Shown here: piece after piece, positions 44,048 to 52,439 of the stretch
Layout: every line of letters begins with the position of its first letter
Numbering within the stretch: position 1 is the stretch's first letter
Origin: Paenibacillus psychroresistens
GTDB taxonomy: Bacteria; Bacillota; Bacilli; Paenibacillales; NBRC-103111
Length of the DNA stretch: 64,000 bases
Direction: 5' to 3'
NCBI RefSeq assembly: GCF_009728935.1
Contig: NZ_CP034235.1
Span: 776,501-840,500, forward strand
The notes under the pieces: model-generated
What the model saw: the letters and a program-made list of their open reading frames with translations, nothing else
Database searches by the model: none
Told to the model about the DNA's origin: nothing
Made by a program: the position numbers and the translations under genes

Positions 44048-45406
44048 ATGAAACCTAAATCATCCCGAAAAAGTAAATTAATTAAGCTTACCTTAACCGC
44101 ATTTCTGAGCTTTCAAGCAATCGGATTCGGGATTGTAGCCTCCGCCTCTGCTGAATCAGTTATCTCTCTTTCTATAAATGGAGTTACGCAGCAAGGAAAC
44201 GCACCTGTTTTGAAGAACGGAAATATTCTAATTTCTGTAAATGAGTTTGCTGCTTCTATTGGAGCGACCGTAGAATGGGATGCAACAGCTAAGAAAATCA
44301 CCCTTACACAAGGAGCGCGTGTGATCGTTCTTACGATCGATTCCAAATCGGCTCTAATCAATGGTAAAAAAGCAGCTTTAACACAAGCTCCATTATGGAG
44401 TAGTGATCAAGCTTGGGTTCCAGCTCGTTTTGTAAGTGAAGCACTTGGTTCCGCAATAAGCTGGGATGCAGCAACCAAAACATTAAGTGTGCAAACACAA
44501 TGGAATATATCCTCGCAAAACGGAAAAGCAAGCTTCATTAACCGTTTTGGCGAAGCTGCAATTGCTGGTAGTTTTGAAGAAGCATCTGAGTTTCAAGAGG
44601 GTTTAGCTGCAGTTAAGTCCAATGGTAAATTTGGCTTCATCGATCCAAGCGGTAAAGTAATCATTGAAGCGAAATATGACAGTGTTTATGATTTCAATGA
44701 GGGGGCTGCCCTTGCTGTACAAGGCGGTAAATACGAATATATTGATAAAAAAGGCAGTTCCGTTATCCAATCTGTCTATCAATATCAAGAAGCTTTTGAT
44801 TTCTCTGATGATGTAGCACTTATTATCTCGGATGATAAATTTGGGTATATCGATCGTACTGGAAAGCTAATTATTCCTGCAACATTTGAGGATGCGTTTG
44901 ATTTCTCAGAAGGTTTAGCCGTTGTTCAAGTCGATGGCGCTTACGGATTTATCGATAAAACGGGAGCTGTGGTAATCAAGCCGGAATTCCAAGCTGCCTC
45001 TCCTTTTGTAAATGGTTTATCCTTGGTGCAGGTAGATGGTTCGTTTGGCTTTATTAATCCAAAAGGTGAGTTCGTGATTCCTGCGGATTATGAGGAAGCC
45101 TTTCCTTTCAGTGATGGCCTAGCAGCTGTGAAAATGGATGGTCTTACGGCTTACATCGATCAAACCGGTAAAGTTATTCTGCAAACGGAATACGAAAATG
45201 CTGGAGATTTCAGCGAAGGTTTAGCAACGTATGAAGACGAAAATGGGAACTATGGCTACATCAATAAAAAAGCTGAAGTTGTGATTGAAGCTAATTATTT
45301 AGAAGCGGATAAGTTTCATAACGGTTTAGCTCCCGTTTCCAATGGTGAGGTAAAGATCTATATTGATCAAACCGGTACATTTATTGCAATTGGACCAAAC
45401 GCGTAA
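44048..45406 (+). CDS. Secreted stalk-domain (copper amine oxidase N-like) WG-repeat protein
   Basis: 452 residues from the ATG at 44048 behind GGAGAGG; an ATG at 44018 is in frame but has no site. Signal peptide ends near ASA. Residues about 40-145 form a copper-amine-oxidase N-terminal-like stalk domain (ISVNEFAASIGATVEWD, then WVPARFVSEALGSAISWD), a wall-associated module common in Paenibacillus. From about 155 to the end run eight or more WG-type repeats of about 33 residues with the pattern FSEGLAVVQVDGAYGFIDKT. WG repeats form extracellular beta structures of unknown role. It is adjacent to the sulfate-binding gene and probably cotranscribed. Confidence 0.9.
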   Translation: MKPKSSRKSKLIKLTLTAFLSFQAIGFGIVASASAESVISLSINGVTQQGNAPVLKNGNILISVNEFAASIGATVEWDATAKKITLTQGARVIVLTIDSKSALINGKKAALTQAPLWSSDQAWVPARFVSEALGSAISWDAATKTLSVQTQWNISSQNGKASFINRFGEAAIAGSFEEASEFQEGLAAVKSNGKFGFIDPSGKVIIEAKYDSVYDFNEGAALAVQGGKYEYIDKKGSSVIQSVYQYQEAFDFSDDVALIISDDKFGYIDRTGKLIIPATFEDAFDFSEGLAVVQVDGAYGFIDKTGAVVIKPEFQAASPFVNGLSLVQVDGSFGFINPKGEFVIPADYEEAFPFSDGLAAVKMDGLTAYIDQTGKVILQTEYENAGDFSEGLATYEDENGNYGYINKKAEVVIEANYLEADKFHNGLAPVSNGEVKIYIDQTGTFIAIGPNA

Positions 45407-45423
45407 ATTGGTTTCTAATGATC

Positions 45424-45452
45424 GAGGCACTCCGAGAGGGGTGTCTCTTTTT
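45424..45452 (+). terminator. Terminator after the WG-repeat gene
   Basis: Ten-base stem with two or three G-T pairs (45424-45433 with 45438-45447), GAGA loop, and five T's. Confidence 0.85.
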
Positions 45453-45509
45453 GTGCTATAATAACTCTAGTGAATGCGGAATAATTTAATGGAGAAAGGA
45501 CTAGCCACC

Positions 45510-46175
45510 GTGGATTATATCAAAAAAGAAAATCTCTCCGAGCTCGTATCGAGAAAAATTCGTCGGGCTATCCTACTTGGGGACTTTGCAAACGATCTTC
45601 ATTTGGCGGAACCTAATCTGGCTAAGGAATTTGGTACAAGCCGTGGTCCCATTCGTGATGCGCTGCAGATGCTGATCCATCAGGGATTTGCCGAACGCCT
45701 TTCCAATGGCAGGGTTATGGTGAAGCGGTTTACGGTGAAGGATATTCAACATTTATACGAGTTTAGATATATTCTGGAAAGCCATGCTGTCTTAAAATGC
45801 GCCAATTATGCGGACATATCGATTTCAATCGAGCGGCTTTATGGCATTCTTGATAAAATGTCAAATAACCGGATTACTGCAAGTGAATTTTCCAGCTTAG
45901 ACATGGATTTTCATAAAACAATTGTCATTATGTCACATAATAAATCGCTAATTCAGTCCTGGTATGGGATGGAAGAGGTCATTAAATCGATTCTCGAGAT
46001 AACCAATCAAGGCAATCCGCGTGCAGAAACGATCGTTGAGAAGCATAGAGACATTACCAAAGCTTTAGAAAAAAAAGATTTTGAGCTGGCTACAATGCTG
46101 TTAAAAGAACACTTTAATTTAGGTGAAGAAGCAATGATTAACAATATAAACAAACTAATGATTATTACGGAATGA
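45510..46175 (+). CDS. GntR-family regulator (FadR/FCD subfamily)
   Basis: 221 residues from GTG 45510, which follows GAGAAAGGA by 9 bases; earlier in-frame ATGs at 45474 and 45489 have weaker sites. The N-terminal winged helix (about 8-72) shows LAKEFGTSRGPIRDALQMLI, and the rest is an all-helical FCD ligand domain with YEFRYILESHAVLKCA and an H near DMDFHKTIV that may bind metal. FCD regulators respond to carboxylate metabolites. The two following genes are 2-hydroxyacid dehydrogenases, so it may control hydroxyacid use. TATAAT at 45457-45462 may be its -10, without a matching -35. Confidence 0.9.
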   Translation: MDYIKKENLSELVSRKIRRAILLGDFANDLHLAEPNLAKEFGTSRGPIRDALQMLIHQGFAERLSNGRVMVKRFTVKDIQHLYEFRYILESHAVLKCANYADISISIERLYGILDKMSNNRITASEFSSLDMDFHKTIVIMSHNKSLIQSWYGMEEVIKSILEITNQGNPRAETIVEKHRDITKALEKKDFELATMLLKEHFNLGEEAMINNINKLMIITE

Positions 46176-46228
46176 GATGAAGTAATCTTTTTTCGCAATC
46201 TTAGGTTGTTTACCTGCCATTAAAACTG

Positions 46229-46257
46229 TTGACAGTTATACATTATGAAATTATATT
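46229..46257 (+). promoter_or_regulatory. Promoter of the first hydroxyacid dehydrogenase gene
   Basis: TTGACA (46229-46234), 17-base spacer, TATATT (46252-46257). The -35 lies in a CTGTTGACAG palindrome (46226-46235) that could be part of an operator. Confidence 0.75.
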
Positions 46258-46316
46258 TAAGTGAGTCAGAGCAGCTACATGATGGTTATCCCTAACTATA
46301 TGAGGAGATGAGTTAA

Positions 46317-47279
46317 TTGAAGGCTTATATAACACCACATGATTTCCCTAATTTAGATCAAGAAACGAAAATGCTGGCAGAGCTCGGTGTGGAACTGGAG
46401 TTAATCAATAGTGTAGATCCAAAGGTCATTGCTGAAAAAGCTAAAGATGGCGTCGCTTTATTCGTGCAGTATACGAAGATACCGCAAGAAACCATTGAAC
46501 AGCTGGATCAGTGCAAAATTATTCTGCGTTATGGGATTGGATATGACAATATTGACCTGCAAGCAGCTGGGAAAAAAGGGATCTACGTCAGCAATGTGCC
46601 CCATTATTGCGGGGATGAAGTGGCTGACCATACTTTAGCTTTCATGCTAACGGCAGCTCGTAAGCTGATCGCGATAAATGCGGGAGTTCACGCAGGCGGC
46701 TGGAGCTTCATGCAGCATCGGCCCATTTACAGCTTAGCCCGTAAAACCTTAGGGCTGATCGGCTGCGGATATATTGCTCAAAAGGTGGCTTCACGTGCTA
46801 AGGCATTTGGGATGGATATAGTTGCCTATGATCCATGGCTAGCTCAGGATAAAGCAGCAGCTATGGGCATTGAGCTAGTAAGCTTGGAAGAATTGTGTGC
46901 AAGAGCTGATTTTGTTTCCTTGCATCTTCCTTTGAGCGCGGAAACCTATCATTTTGTCAATAAAGCGTTGGTGGCCAAAATGAAGGACAGCGTGATCATC
47001 ATGAACACTGCGCGTGGTGCCTTAGTAAACGCAGCGGATATGAGAGAAGCGCTGTTGGATAATAAGATCGGCATGATTTGCCTCGATGTGTTGGAAACAG
47101 AGCCACCCGAAGCTAATCATCCGCTTATTGGATTGGAAGGGGCTATTCTTACGCCACACTCAGCTTATTATTCAGAAGAATCATTACCAGCCTTGCAGAA
47201 GATGGCTGTTGAGGAAGTAGCCAGAGTCATTCGCGGGGAGCGTCCGCTTTCACCTGTTAATCTTAAATGGTGGGTTTAA
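46317..47279 (+). CDS. D-2-hydroxyacid dehydrogenase (CtBP/SerA-like)
   Basis: 320 residues from TTG 46317 behind GAGGAGA. NAD-binding motif GLIGCGYIAQKVASRAKAFG followed by an Asp-ending strand (VAYDP). Catalytic Arg in NTARGALVN, Glu in LETEPPEANHP and His in TPHSAYYSEES. The N-terminal pattern RYGIGYDNIDLQAAGKKGI is close to the C-terminal-binding-protein type. It reduces a 2-keto acid or oxidises a D-2-hydroxyacid with NAD(H). It has its own promoter and terminator. Confidence 0.92.
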   Translation: MKAYITPHDFPNLDQETKMLAELGVELELINSVDPKVIAEKAKDGVALFVQYTKIPQETIEQLDQCKIILRYGIGYDNIDLQAAGKKGIYVSNVPHYCGDEVADHTLAFMLTAARKLIAINAGVHAGGWSFMQHRPIYSLARKTLGLIGCGYIAQKVASRAKAFGMDIVAYDPWLAQDKAAAMGIELVSLEELCARADFVSLHLPLSAETYHFVNKALVAKMKDSVIIMNTARGALVNAADMREALLDNKIGMICLDVLETEPPEANHPLIGLEGAILTPHSAYYSEESLPALQKMAVEEVARVIRGERPLSPVNLKWWV

Positions 47280-47299
47280 TCATATATTCTCAAAAGTGT

Positions 47300-47326
47300 A
47301 AAGCAGCCGTTATTAATGGCTGCTTT
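47300..47326 (+). terminator. Terminator between the two dehydrogenase genes
   Basis: AAAGCAGCC (47300-47308) with GGCTGCTTT (47318-47326), followed by T-rich sequence. Confidence 0.85.
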
Positions 47327-47401
47327 ATTAATAATTTCTTCAGCTTGATTATTCGTCCAATCCTATGGGATGATAGCAACAAGAGCTAGGAGGGATTGAG
47401 T

Positions 47402-48352
47402 ATGGGGAAAATAATTAGCTTTCAAAAGCTAAGCGAGTCTCACATGGAGCGTATTTACAAAGCTGCACCAGAGATGGAACTGATAGTAGCGGACGAATCA
47501 GACGTTTGGAAATCTCATTTATCGGACGCAGAGGTTATTATCGGTTGGCATTCGCTTATTGCAGAGCATATCATACAGCCTGAGACTAAGCTGCGTTGGA
47601 TCCAAAACTGGGGAGCGGGCGTTAATCACTTTCCTTTTGATAGATTGGCTAAGAGTGGTATTGTACTAACTAATACAAGCGGAGTGCACGCATTTCCAAT
47701 CGCCGAGACGATCTTTGCCATGGTGTTATCTTTTACAAGGAAGTTAAACACGTCTATTCGGAATCAAATTAATCAAGTATGGAAGTCAGAAACAGCGGAT
47801 GAAATTCATGGCAAGACCATTAGCATTATTGGTGTAGGTGCAATCGGCAAAGAGACAGCTAAGATAGCTAAAGCATTCGGTATGACAGTTTGGGGCGTCA
47901 GCTATTCAGGGAGACCTGTGGCAAACGTGGACAAGATAGTAAAGCGTAATGGCCTTGAGGAAGCATTAAAAGAGAGTGACTTTATTGTAATGACAGTGCC
48001 GCTTACAGATGAAACAAGACATATGATTGGTGAAAAAGAATTCGCCGTTATGAAGCCTTCAGCTATGTACATCAATATTGGCAGAGGACAGACTACGGAT
48101 GAAAAGGCGCTTGCTGCTGCCTTGCAGAGTGGCGGAATAGCTGGTGCAGGATTGGATGTATTCGAGCAGGAGCCATTGCCGGCAGACAGTCCACTCTGGA
48201 AAATGGACAATGTAATTGTATCGCCTCATCACGCAGGGGCGACGGTTCAGTATGACGAGCGTGCTGTTGAAATCTTCTTACGCAATTTAGAGGATTTTAT
48301 AGCAGGAAGAGAGCCATCCGTTAATCGAGTTGATTTAGCAAAACAGTATTGA
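47402..48352 (+). CDS. D-2-hydroxyacid dehydrogenase (GhrA-like)
   Basis: 316 residues from ATG 47402, 7 bases after TAGGAGGGA. NAD motif SIIGVGAIGKETAKIAKAFG; catalytic Arg in NIGRGQTTDE, Glu in FEQEPLPADSP and His in SPHHAGAT. The fold is shared with the previous gene but the sequences are quite different, so this is not a recent duplicate. Likely acts on glyoxylate-, hydroxypyruvate- or branched 2-keto acids. Separated from the first dehydrogenase by a terminator. Confidence 0.92.
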   Translation: MGKIISFQKLSESHMERIYKAAPEMELIVADESDVWKSHLSDAEVIIGWHSLIAEHIIQPETKLRWIQNWGAGVNHFPFDRLAKSGIVLTNTSGVHAFPIAETIFAMVLSFTRKLNTSIRNQINQVWKSETADEIHGKTISIIGVGAIGKETAKIAKAFGMTVWGVSYSGRPVANVDKIVKRNGLEEALKESDFIVMTVPLTDETRHMIGEKEFAVMKPSAMYINIGRGQTTDEKALAAALQSGGIAGAGLDVFEQEPLPADSPLWKMDNVIVSPHHAGATVQYDERAVEIFLRNLEDFIAGREPSVNRVDLAKQY

Positions 48353-48425
48353 GGTGTTGTTTGATTGAAACCTATGTTTTGTATGTGCGCTCTGCTCAGG
48401 AAAAAAGATAGTATTAGCTAGAAAT

Positions 48426-48680
48426 GGTGCACTTCTGCACCACATTAGCTCAGAGCCGGTTCATTTCAGTAAACAAGGTGCACTTCTGCACCACATTAGC
48501 TCAGAGTCGGCTCATTTCAGTAAACAAGGTGCACTTCTGCACCACATTAGCTCAGAGCCAGCTCATTTCAGTAAACAAGGTGCACTTCTGCACCTCATTA
48601 CCTCAGAGTCGGCTCATTTCAATAAACAAGGTGCGCTTCTGCACCTGATTACCTCAGACTGGGCTCATTTCAGTAAATAA
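48426..48680 (+). repeat. Five 51-base tandem repeats, each with a GGTGC/GCACC hairpin
   Basis: Units start at 48426, 48477, 48528, 48579 and 48630. Units 1-3 differ at only a few positions; units 4 and 5 are more diverged. Each opens with a 16-base hairpin (stem GGTGC/GCACC, six-base loop) followed by a 35-base tail ending in AGTAAACAA or close to it. The hairpin stem is unchanged in all five copies. One frame is open across four units because 51 is divisible by three, but most changes would alter or end the peptide and no ribosome site precedes it, so it is taken as non-coding. The bases on either side (48353-48425 and 48681-48773) hold nothing else recognised. Confidence 0.93.
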
Positions 48681-48773
48681 AGTTATACCTGAAGCATGTG
48701 CATATTAACTATATATGTTTGTATTATAATTTGGATTTTAGTAGGTTTTTAGAATAATGTTTGGGGTGATAGA

Positions 48774-49292
48774 ATGGCTGAGCGAATAAATGCAGAGAAG
48801 GTTCAGATTAAGGAATGGGCAGAAGAAAACCTAACTTTACTGAAGCTTATTAATGCTCCTGAGATGATGGAACACCTTGGAGGGCCGGAAAGCGAGGAGC
48901 AGATTATCGCTCGACATAAGCGCTATCTGGCTATCGGGGGAAGAGGAACTGGGCGGATGTTTAGCATTGTGCTGCTCCCAGGTCTTGAAGTCGTTGGGAG
49001 TGTTGGTTATTGGGATAGCGTCTGGCAAGATGAGTCCGTGTACGAAATTGGTTGGAGTGTCCTGCCAGCCTTCCAAGGCAGAGGCTTAGCGACGGCAGCT
49101 GTCGCAGAAGCCATCGTTATCGCCAGCAAGGAGCACAAACATAGCTCTATCCATGCGTTCCCGTCAATTAGCAATCCTGCTTCTAATGCGGTTTGTCGGA
49201 AGCTCAACTTCTCCCTGATTCGTGAGTGTGAATTCGAATATCCTCCAGGAAATAGGATGAATTGCAACGACTGGAGCTTGGAGATTACGTAA
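48774..49292 (+). CDS. GNAT-family N-acetyltransferase
   Basis: 172 residues. The acetyl-CoA binding motif A is clear as GWSVLPAFQGRGLATAAVAEAI (core Q/R-x2-G-x-A), and the closing ASNAVCRKLNFSL matches the RimJ/RimL-like subgroup. It transfers an acetyl group to an amine; the substrate is unknown. ATG behind GGGGTGA. TATAAT at 48725-48730 could be its -10. It stands alone after the tandem repeats. Confidence 0.88.
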   Translation: MAERINAEKVQIKEWAEENLTLLKLINAPEMMEHLGGPESEEQIIARHKRYLAIGGRGTGRMFSIVLLPGLEVVGSVGYWDSVWQDESVYEIGWSVLPAFQGRGLATAAVAEAIVIASKEHKHSSIHAFPSISNPASNAVCRKLNFSLIRECEFEYPPGNRMNCNDWSLEIT

Positions 49293-49328
49293 ATATTGCA
49301 AAATATATTTTAACATGTTATTATCTGT

Positions 49329-49344
49329 TTGAACGTTCATTCAA
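49329..49344. promoter_or_regulatory. Operator-like dyad before tetR
   Basis: TTGAACGTTCATTCAA has TTGAA/TTCAA arms and a central GAACGTTC palindrome. It shares TTTGAACGTNCA with the site at 49991-50010, so both may bind the same TetR protein. Confidence 0.55.
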
Positions 49345-49371
49345 CTAATTAGTGAAGCAAGGAGATTACCT

Positions 49372-49971
49372 ATGTCAGAGCTAGACAAACGCGAGAAAAT
49401 TATAGCGGCCGCTTATAATGTATTGTCAGTAAAAGGGTATGATCTTGCATCAACCAAAGAGATAGCTCGTACAGCGGGTGTCGCTCAGGGCTTGATCAAT
49501 TACTATTTTCCAAGTAAAGATCTGTTGTTTGCTGAAGTGTTTCGCCGTGAAACAGCGAAGTATTGCGAAAGCTTTGAATTCCTCAAGCATTTAGATAATA
49601 AACCCTTAACGATTGAGACGATTAAAGAACTATTAGAAGAACCGAAAACCAGAGTAATCAGTGATCCCGATTGGTATACTCTTCGCAATGAGCTTTCGGC
49701 AATTGGCCTTCGTGGAGGAAATACATCTGAAATTCTCAAAGAAATGCTGACAACCAAGCGCAAATTTATTGGCGGTATCGTTGAAGCTGTGACCCATTTG
49801 CCACAAGAACAAGCAAGTACGATCGCATCTATACTCTATGCCGTCTTTGAAGGCTTGGGATTACAAAAAATTGCAGACCCTGAATTTAACTACGATCAGG
49901 CTTTTGATACACTTGCAGTCATGTTAGGCGCATATTTGGAGGCAATCTCCCCGAAAAAAGAGGAATCATAA
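49372..49971 (+). CDS. TetR/AcrR-family regulator
   Basis: 199 residues. N-terminal three-helix DNA-binding domain (about 8-52) with TKEIARTAGVAQGLINYYF, then an all-helical ligand domain. ATG behind AAGGAGA. The next gene is an MMPL exporter, and similar inverted repeats stand in front of both genes, so it probably represses itself and the exporter until a ligand binds. Confidence 0.92.
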   Translation: MSELDKREKIIAAAYNVLSVKGYDLASTKEIARTAGVAQGLINYYFPSKDLLFAEVFRRETAKYCESFEFLKHLDNKPLTIETIKELLEEPKTRVISDPDWYTLRNELSAIGLRGGNTSEILKEMLTTKRKFIGGIVEAVTHLPQEQASTIASILYAVFEGLGLQKIADPEFNYDQAFDTLAVMLGAYLEAISPKKEES

Positions 49972-49982
49972 TCTCTTTTTTT
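49955..49982 (+). terminator. Terminator overlapping the tetR end
   Basis: AAAAAGAG (49955-49962) with CTCTTTTT (49973-49980), overlapping the tetR stop, with further T's after it. Confidence 0.7.
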
Positions 49983-49990
49983 ACATATTA

Positions 49991-50010
49991 TTGTTTGAAC
50001 GTACAAACAA
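49991..50010. promoter_or_regulatory. Operator-like dyad before the MMPL gene
   Basis: TTGTTTG (49991-49997) and CAAACAA (50004-50010) form a perfect 7-base inverted repeat around AACGTA, 27 bases before the exporter start. Confidence 0.6.
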
Positions 50011-50037
50011 AATACAAAATAAGGAATGGTGGATGAA

Positions 50038-52326
50038 ATGCATAATGTTCTGCGTATTTGGGGCAAGGGTGTTTATAAAGCAAGATGGTTTATTATTGTC
50101 GCTTGGTTGATTCTAATCATTCTCGGCGGTTCAGTATTCGCAAAGCTTCCATCGCTGCTAAGTGGCGGGGGCTGGGATGTACCGAATTCACAATCTGCTA
50201 TCGCGGGAGAGCAGCTTGCTTCTCAATTTGCAGGCAGATCAGAAAGCTCTTTAACGCTAGTGCTTCGCGATCCTGATCACGCAGTTGGGACGCCTGAATA
50301 TAAAGATAAGCTTAAACAAATAGTAGATCGTTTGAAAACGGAAGAGGGTGTGGCTGATGTATTCAGCATTCTTACTGCATCGGAAGCCGTGAGCCAGGGA
50401 TTAATCGGCACAGATAAGAATATGAGTATTGCCTTCATCGATATGAATATTAAAGCAGATTACGTAATGAACAATGTAACCCTATACCAAGAGCGTTTGG
50501 TTGAGCAAGCCAAGTTACTTGGAGTTGAAGCGCATTTAGTGGGAACGACAGCTTTCCAAGGTGAGAATAGTGAGCAAAGTAAGCAAGGCTTAGCTAAAGC
50601 GGAGATGATTGTATTTCCTTTGATCCTCCTCATTTTACTGCTGATTTTTCGCTCAGTTGTCGCGACAATTACATCTTTAGTAGTTACGATTAGCTCTGTG
50701 TTAGTTGCCATGGGTATCGTATATGTGGTCGCCAATCAGGTAGAGCTTTCAGTGTTTGTGACAAATTCTGCGTTAATGTTAGGATTAGGGATTGGGATTG
50801 ATTATTCATTATTCATGATTAATCGCTTTAAGCAGGAGCTAGAGAATAATAATAATACGATAGATGCCTTATTAAGAACCATGGAAACGACCGGTCATAC
50901 CGTGCTATTCTCGGCGATTACAGTAATTGCGGCTTTATCAGCATTATTCGTCGTACCGCTCCCAGCTATTAAAGCTATCGCCTTTGGAGGCATAGCCGTA
51001 GTGTTCGTAGCGGGGCTAATTAGCCTTAGTTTGCTACCTGCTATTTTGGGAGTATTGGGTGCTCGCATTAACAAAGGTAAAATACCATTCTTATCGAGTT
51101 CAACCACATCTCCAAAAACTAGCGGCTGGAAGAGATGGACGAAAGCCATTATGCGACGTCCAGTTGTGTATTTGCTAGCTGCTTTATTAATCTTAGCGGC
51201 AGTAGCAGTTCCGGCTGCAGGGATGAAGCTTTATTCGCCAGACATGCAGATTCTGCCAGCGGATACAGGCGTGCGACAAGGCTTTGCGATGCTGGAACAA
51301 TCCTTTGGCAAGGGCGCCACAAGTCCGATTAGCATTGTACTGCATAACGAAAAGACTGATTTGCGGACTGCGGATGCCATCACGACAATTACCACATTGC
51401 AAACCAAGCTGGAGCGAGGAAATGATGTTGCTCATGTATCTTCAGTAGCTTCCTTCTTCCCTAACACGGATGCAGCTGTGGTCACAGATTTATTAAAAAC
51501 GGAAAGCACGCTTCCTGCAGATGTCAGAAAAATGACAGACCGATATCTAAGTCAGGATGGTCATACAGCATTGCTTGAGCTGCAATTGGATCAATATGGC
51601 GCAAGTGATGCAAGTAAAGATGTCGTTATACAGCTTCGTGATACCGTTTTACCGGAATTCGCTTTACCAGAGGGAACCTCCTTTAGTATTGGCGGAGAAA
51701 CGATGCAAGGGATAGATTCATCTAAAGCGATTAATGATAGCTTACTGCCAGCCCTTGGAATTATGCTTGTCCTAATCTTCATCATTTTAGTTGTTACATT
51801 CCGCAGTATTCTGCTTCCATTGAAAGCTATTATCTTAAATTTATTCTCTGTTGCAGCAACTTATGGAATCCTCGTATTGGTTTTCGCCAAGGGATATGGA
51901 GTAGAAATATTTAATGCTCAAGCGAATGGTTATATCATTCATTTTGTGCCGATTTTATTGCTAGCGCTGCTGTTTGGCCTTAGTACCGATTACGAAGTAT
52001 TCTTAGTTAGCCGTATTAAAGAAGAATATAACAAGACAGGCAATAATGATGAGAGTATTGCAGAAGGGATGGAAAAAACAGGTCCTTTAATTACGGGTGC
52101 AGCTATCCTAATGTTCGCTGTTTTTGCTGGATTTGCTTTCTCAGGTGCGCTCCCCATTCAAATGCTCGGCTTTGGAATGGCAGTCGCGATAGCCCTTGAT
52201 GCAACTGTTGTGCGGATGTTCTTAGTGCCAGTCGCGATGAAGCTGCTAGGTCGCATGAATTGGTGGTTCCCTGGTCGAAGTCAGGTGGAAGCCGTGCAAG
52301 TAAGGAAGCCACTGTCTAATCAATAG
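50038..52326 (+). CDS. MMPL/RND-family exporter
   Basis: 762 residues from the ATG at 50038 behind GGTGG; an in-frame ATG at 50026 is too close to its AGGA. Two similar halves, each with one membrane helix, a large outer loop and five helices. The conserved proton-relay signatures are GLGIGIDYSLFMINRFKQEL in the first half and LFGLSTDYEVFLVSRIKEEY in the second. This fits YdfJ/ActII-ORF3-type exporters of lipids or drugs driven by proton motive force. Regulated, by inference, by the upstream TetR protein. Confidence 0.93.
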   Translation: MHNVLRIWGKGVYKARWFIIVAWLILIILGGSVFAKLPSLLSGGGWDVPNSQSAIAGEQLASQFAGRSESSLTLVLRDPDHAVGTPEYKDKLKQIVDRLKTEEGVADVFSILTASEAVSQGLIGTDKNMSIAFIDMNIKADYVMNNVTLYQERLVEQAKLLGVEAHLVGTTAFQGENSEQSKQGLAKAEMIVFPLILLILLLIFRSVVATITSLVVTISSVLVAMGIVYVVANQVELSVFVTNSALMLGLGIGIDYSLFMINRFKQELENNNNTIDALLRTMETTGHTVLFSAITVIAALSALFVVPLPAIKAIAFGGIAVVFVAGLISLSLLPAILGVLGARINKGKIPFLSSSTTSPKTSGWKRWTKAIMRRPVVYLLAALLILAAVAVPAAGMKLYSPDMQILPADTGVRQGFAMLEQSFGKGATSPISIVLHNEKTDLRTADAITTITTLQTKLERGNDVAHVSSVASFFPNTDAAVVTDLLKTESTLPADVRKMTDRYLSQDGHTALLELQLDQYGASDASKDVVIQLRDTVLPEFALPEGTSFSIGGETMQGIDSSKAINDSLLPALGIMLVLIFIILVVTFRSILLPLKAIILNLFSVAATYGILVLVFAKGYGVEIFNAQANGYIIHFVPILLLALLFGLSTDYEVFLVSRIKEEYNKTGNNDESIAEGMEKTGPLITGAAILMFAVFAGFAFSGALPIQMLGFGMAVAIALDATVVRMFLVPVAMKLLGRMNWWFPGRSQVEAVQVRKPLSNQ

Positions 52327-52340
52327 ATCCATTATATAGA

Positions 52341-52380
52341 AGCCGCTGTGAGTGAATTTTGCTCATTCAGCGGCTTTTTA
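52341..52380 (+). terminator. Terminator after the MMPL gene
   Basis: AGCCGCTG (52341-52348) with CAGCGGCT (52368-52375), inner TGAGTGAA/TTCA pairing, and a T-run. Confidence 0.9.
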
Positions 52381-52439
52381 CCTTATCATGCTATAATTAG
52401 ACATATAATGGAGAAACAAATAGGGAAGAGGCTGTCCAT

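Noticed and set aside
48424..48648. Repeat-encoded 74-residue protein with 17-residue repeats
   Set aside because: No ribosome site, unit length divisible by three explains the open frame, most differences between units change the residue, and the frame stops in unit 5.
48426..48680. CRISPR array
   Set aside because: The units are directly joined and nearly identical along their whole length, so there are no unique spacers, and no cas genes are nearby.
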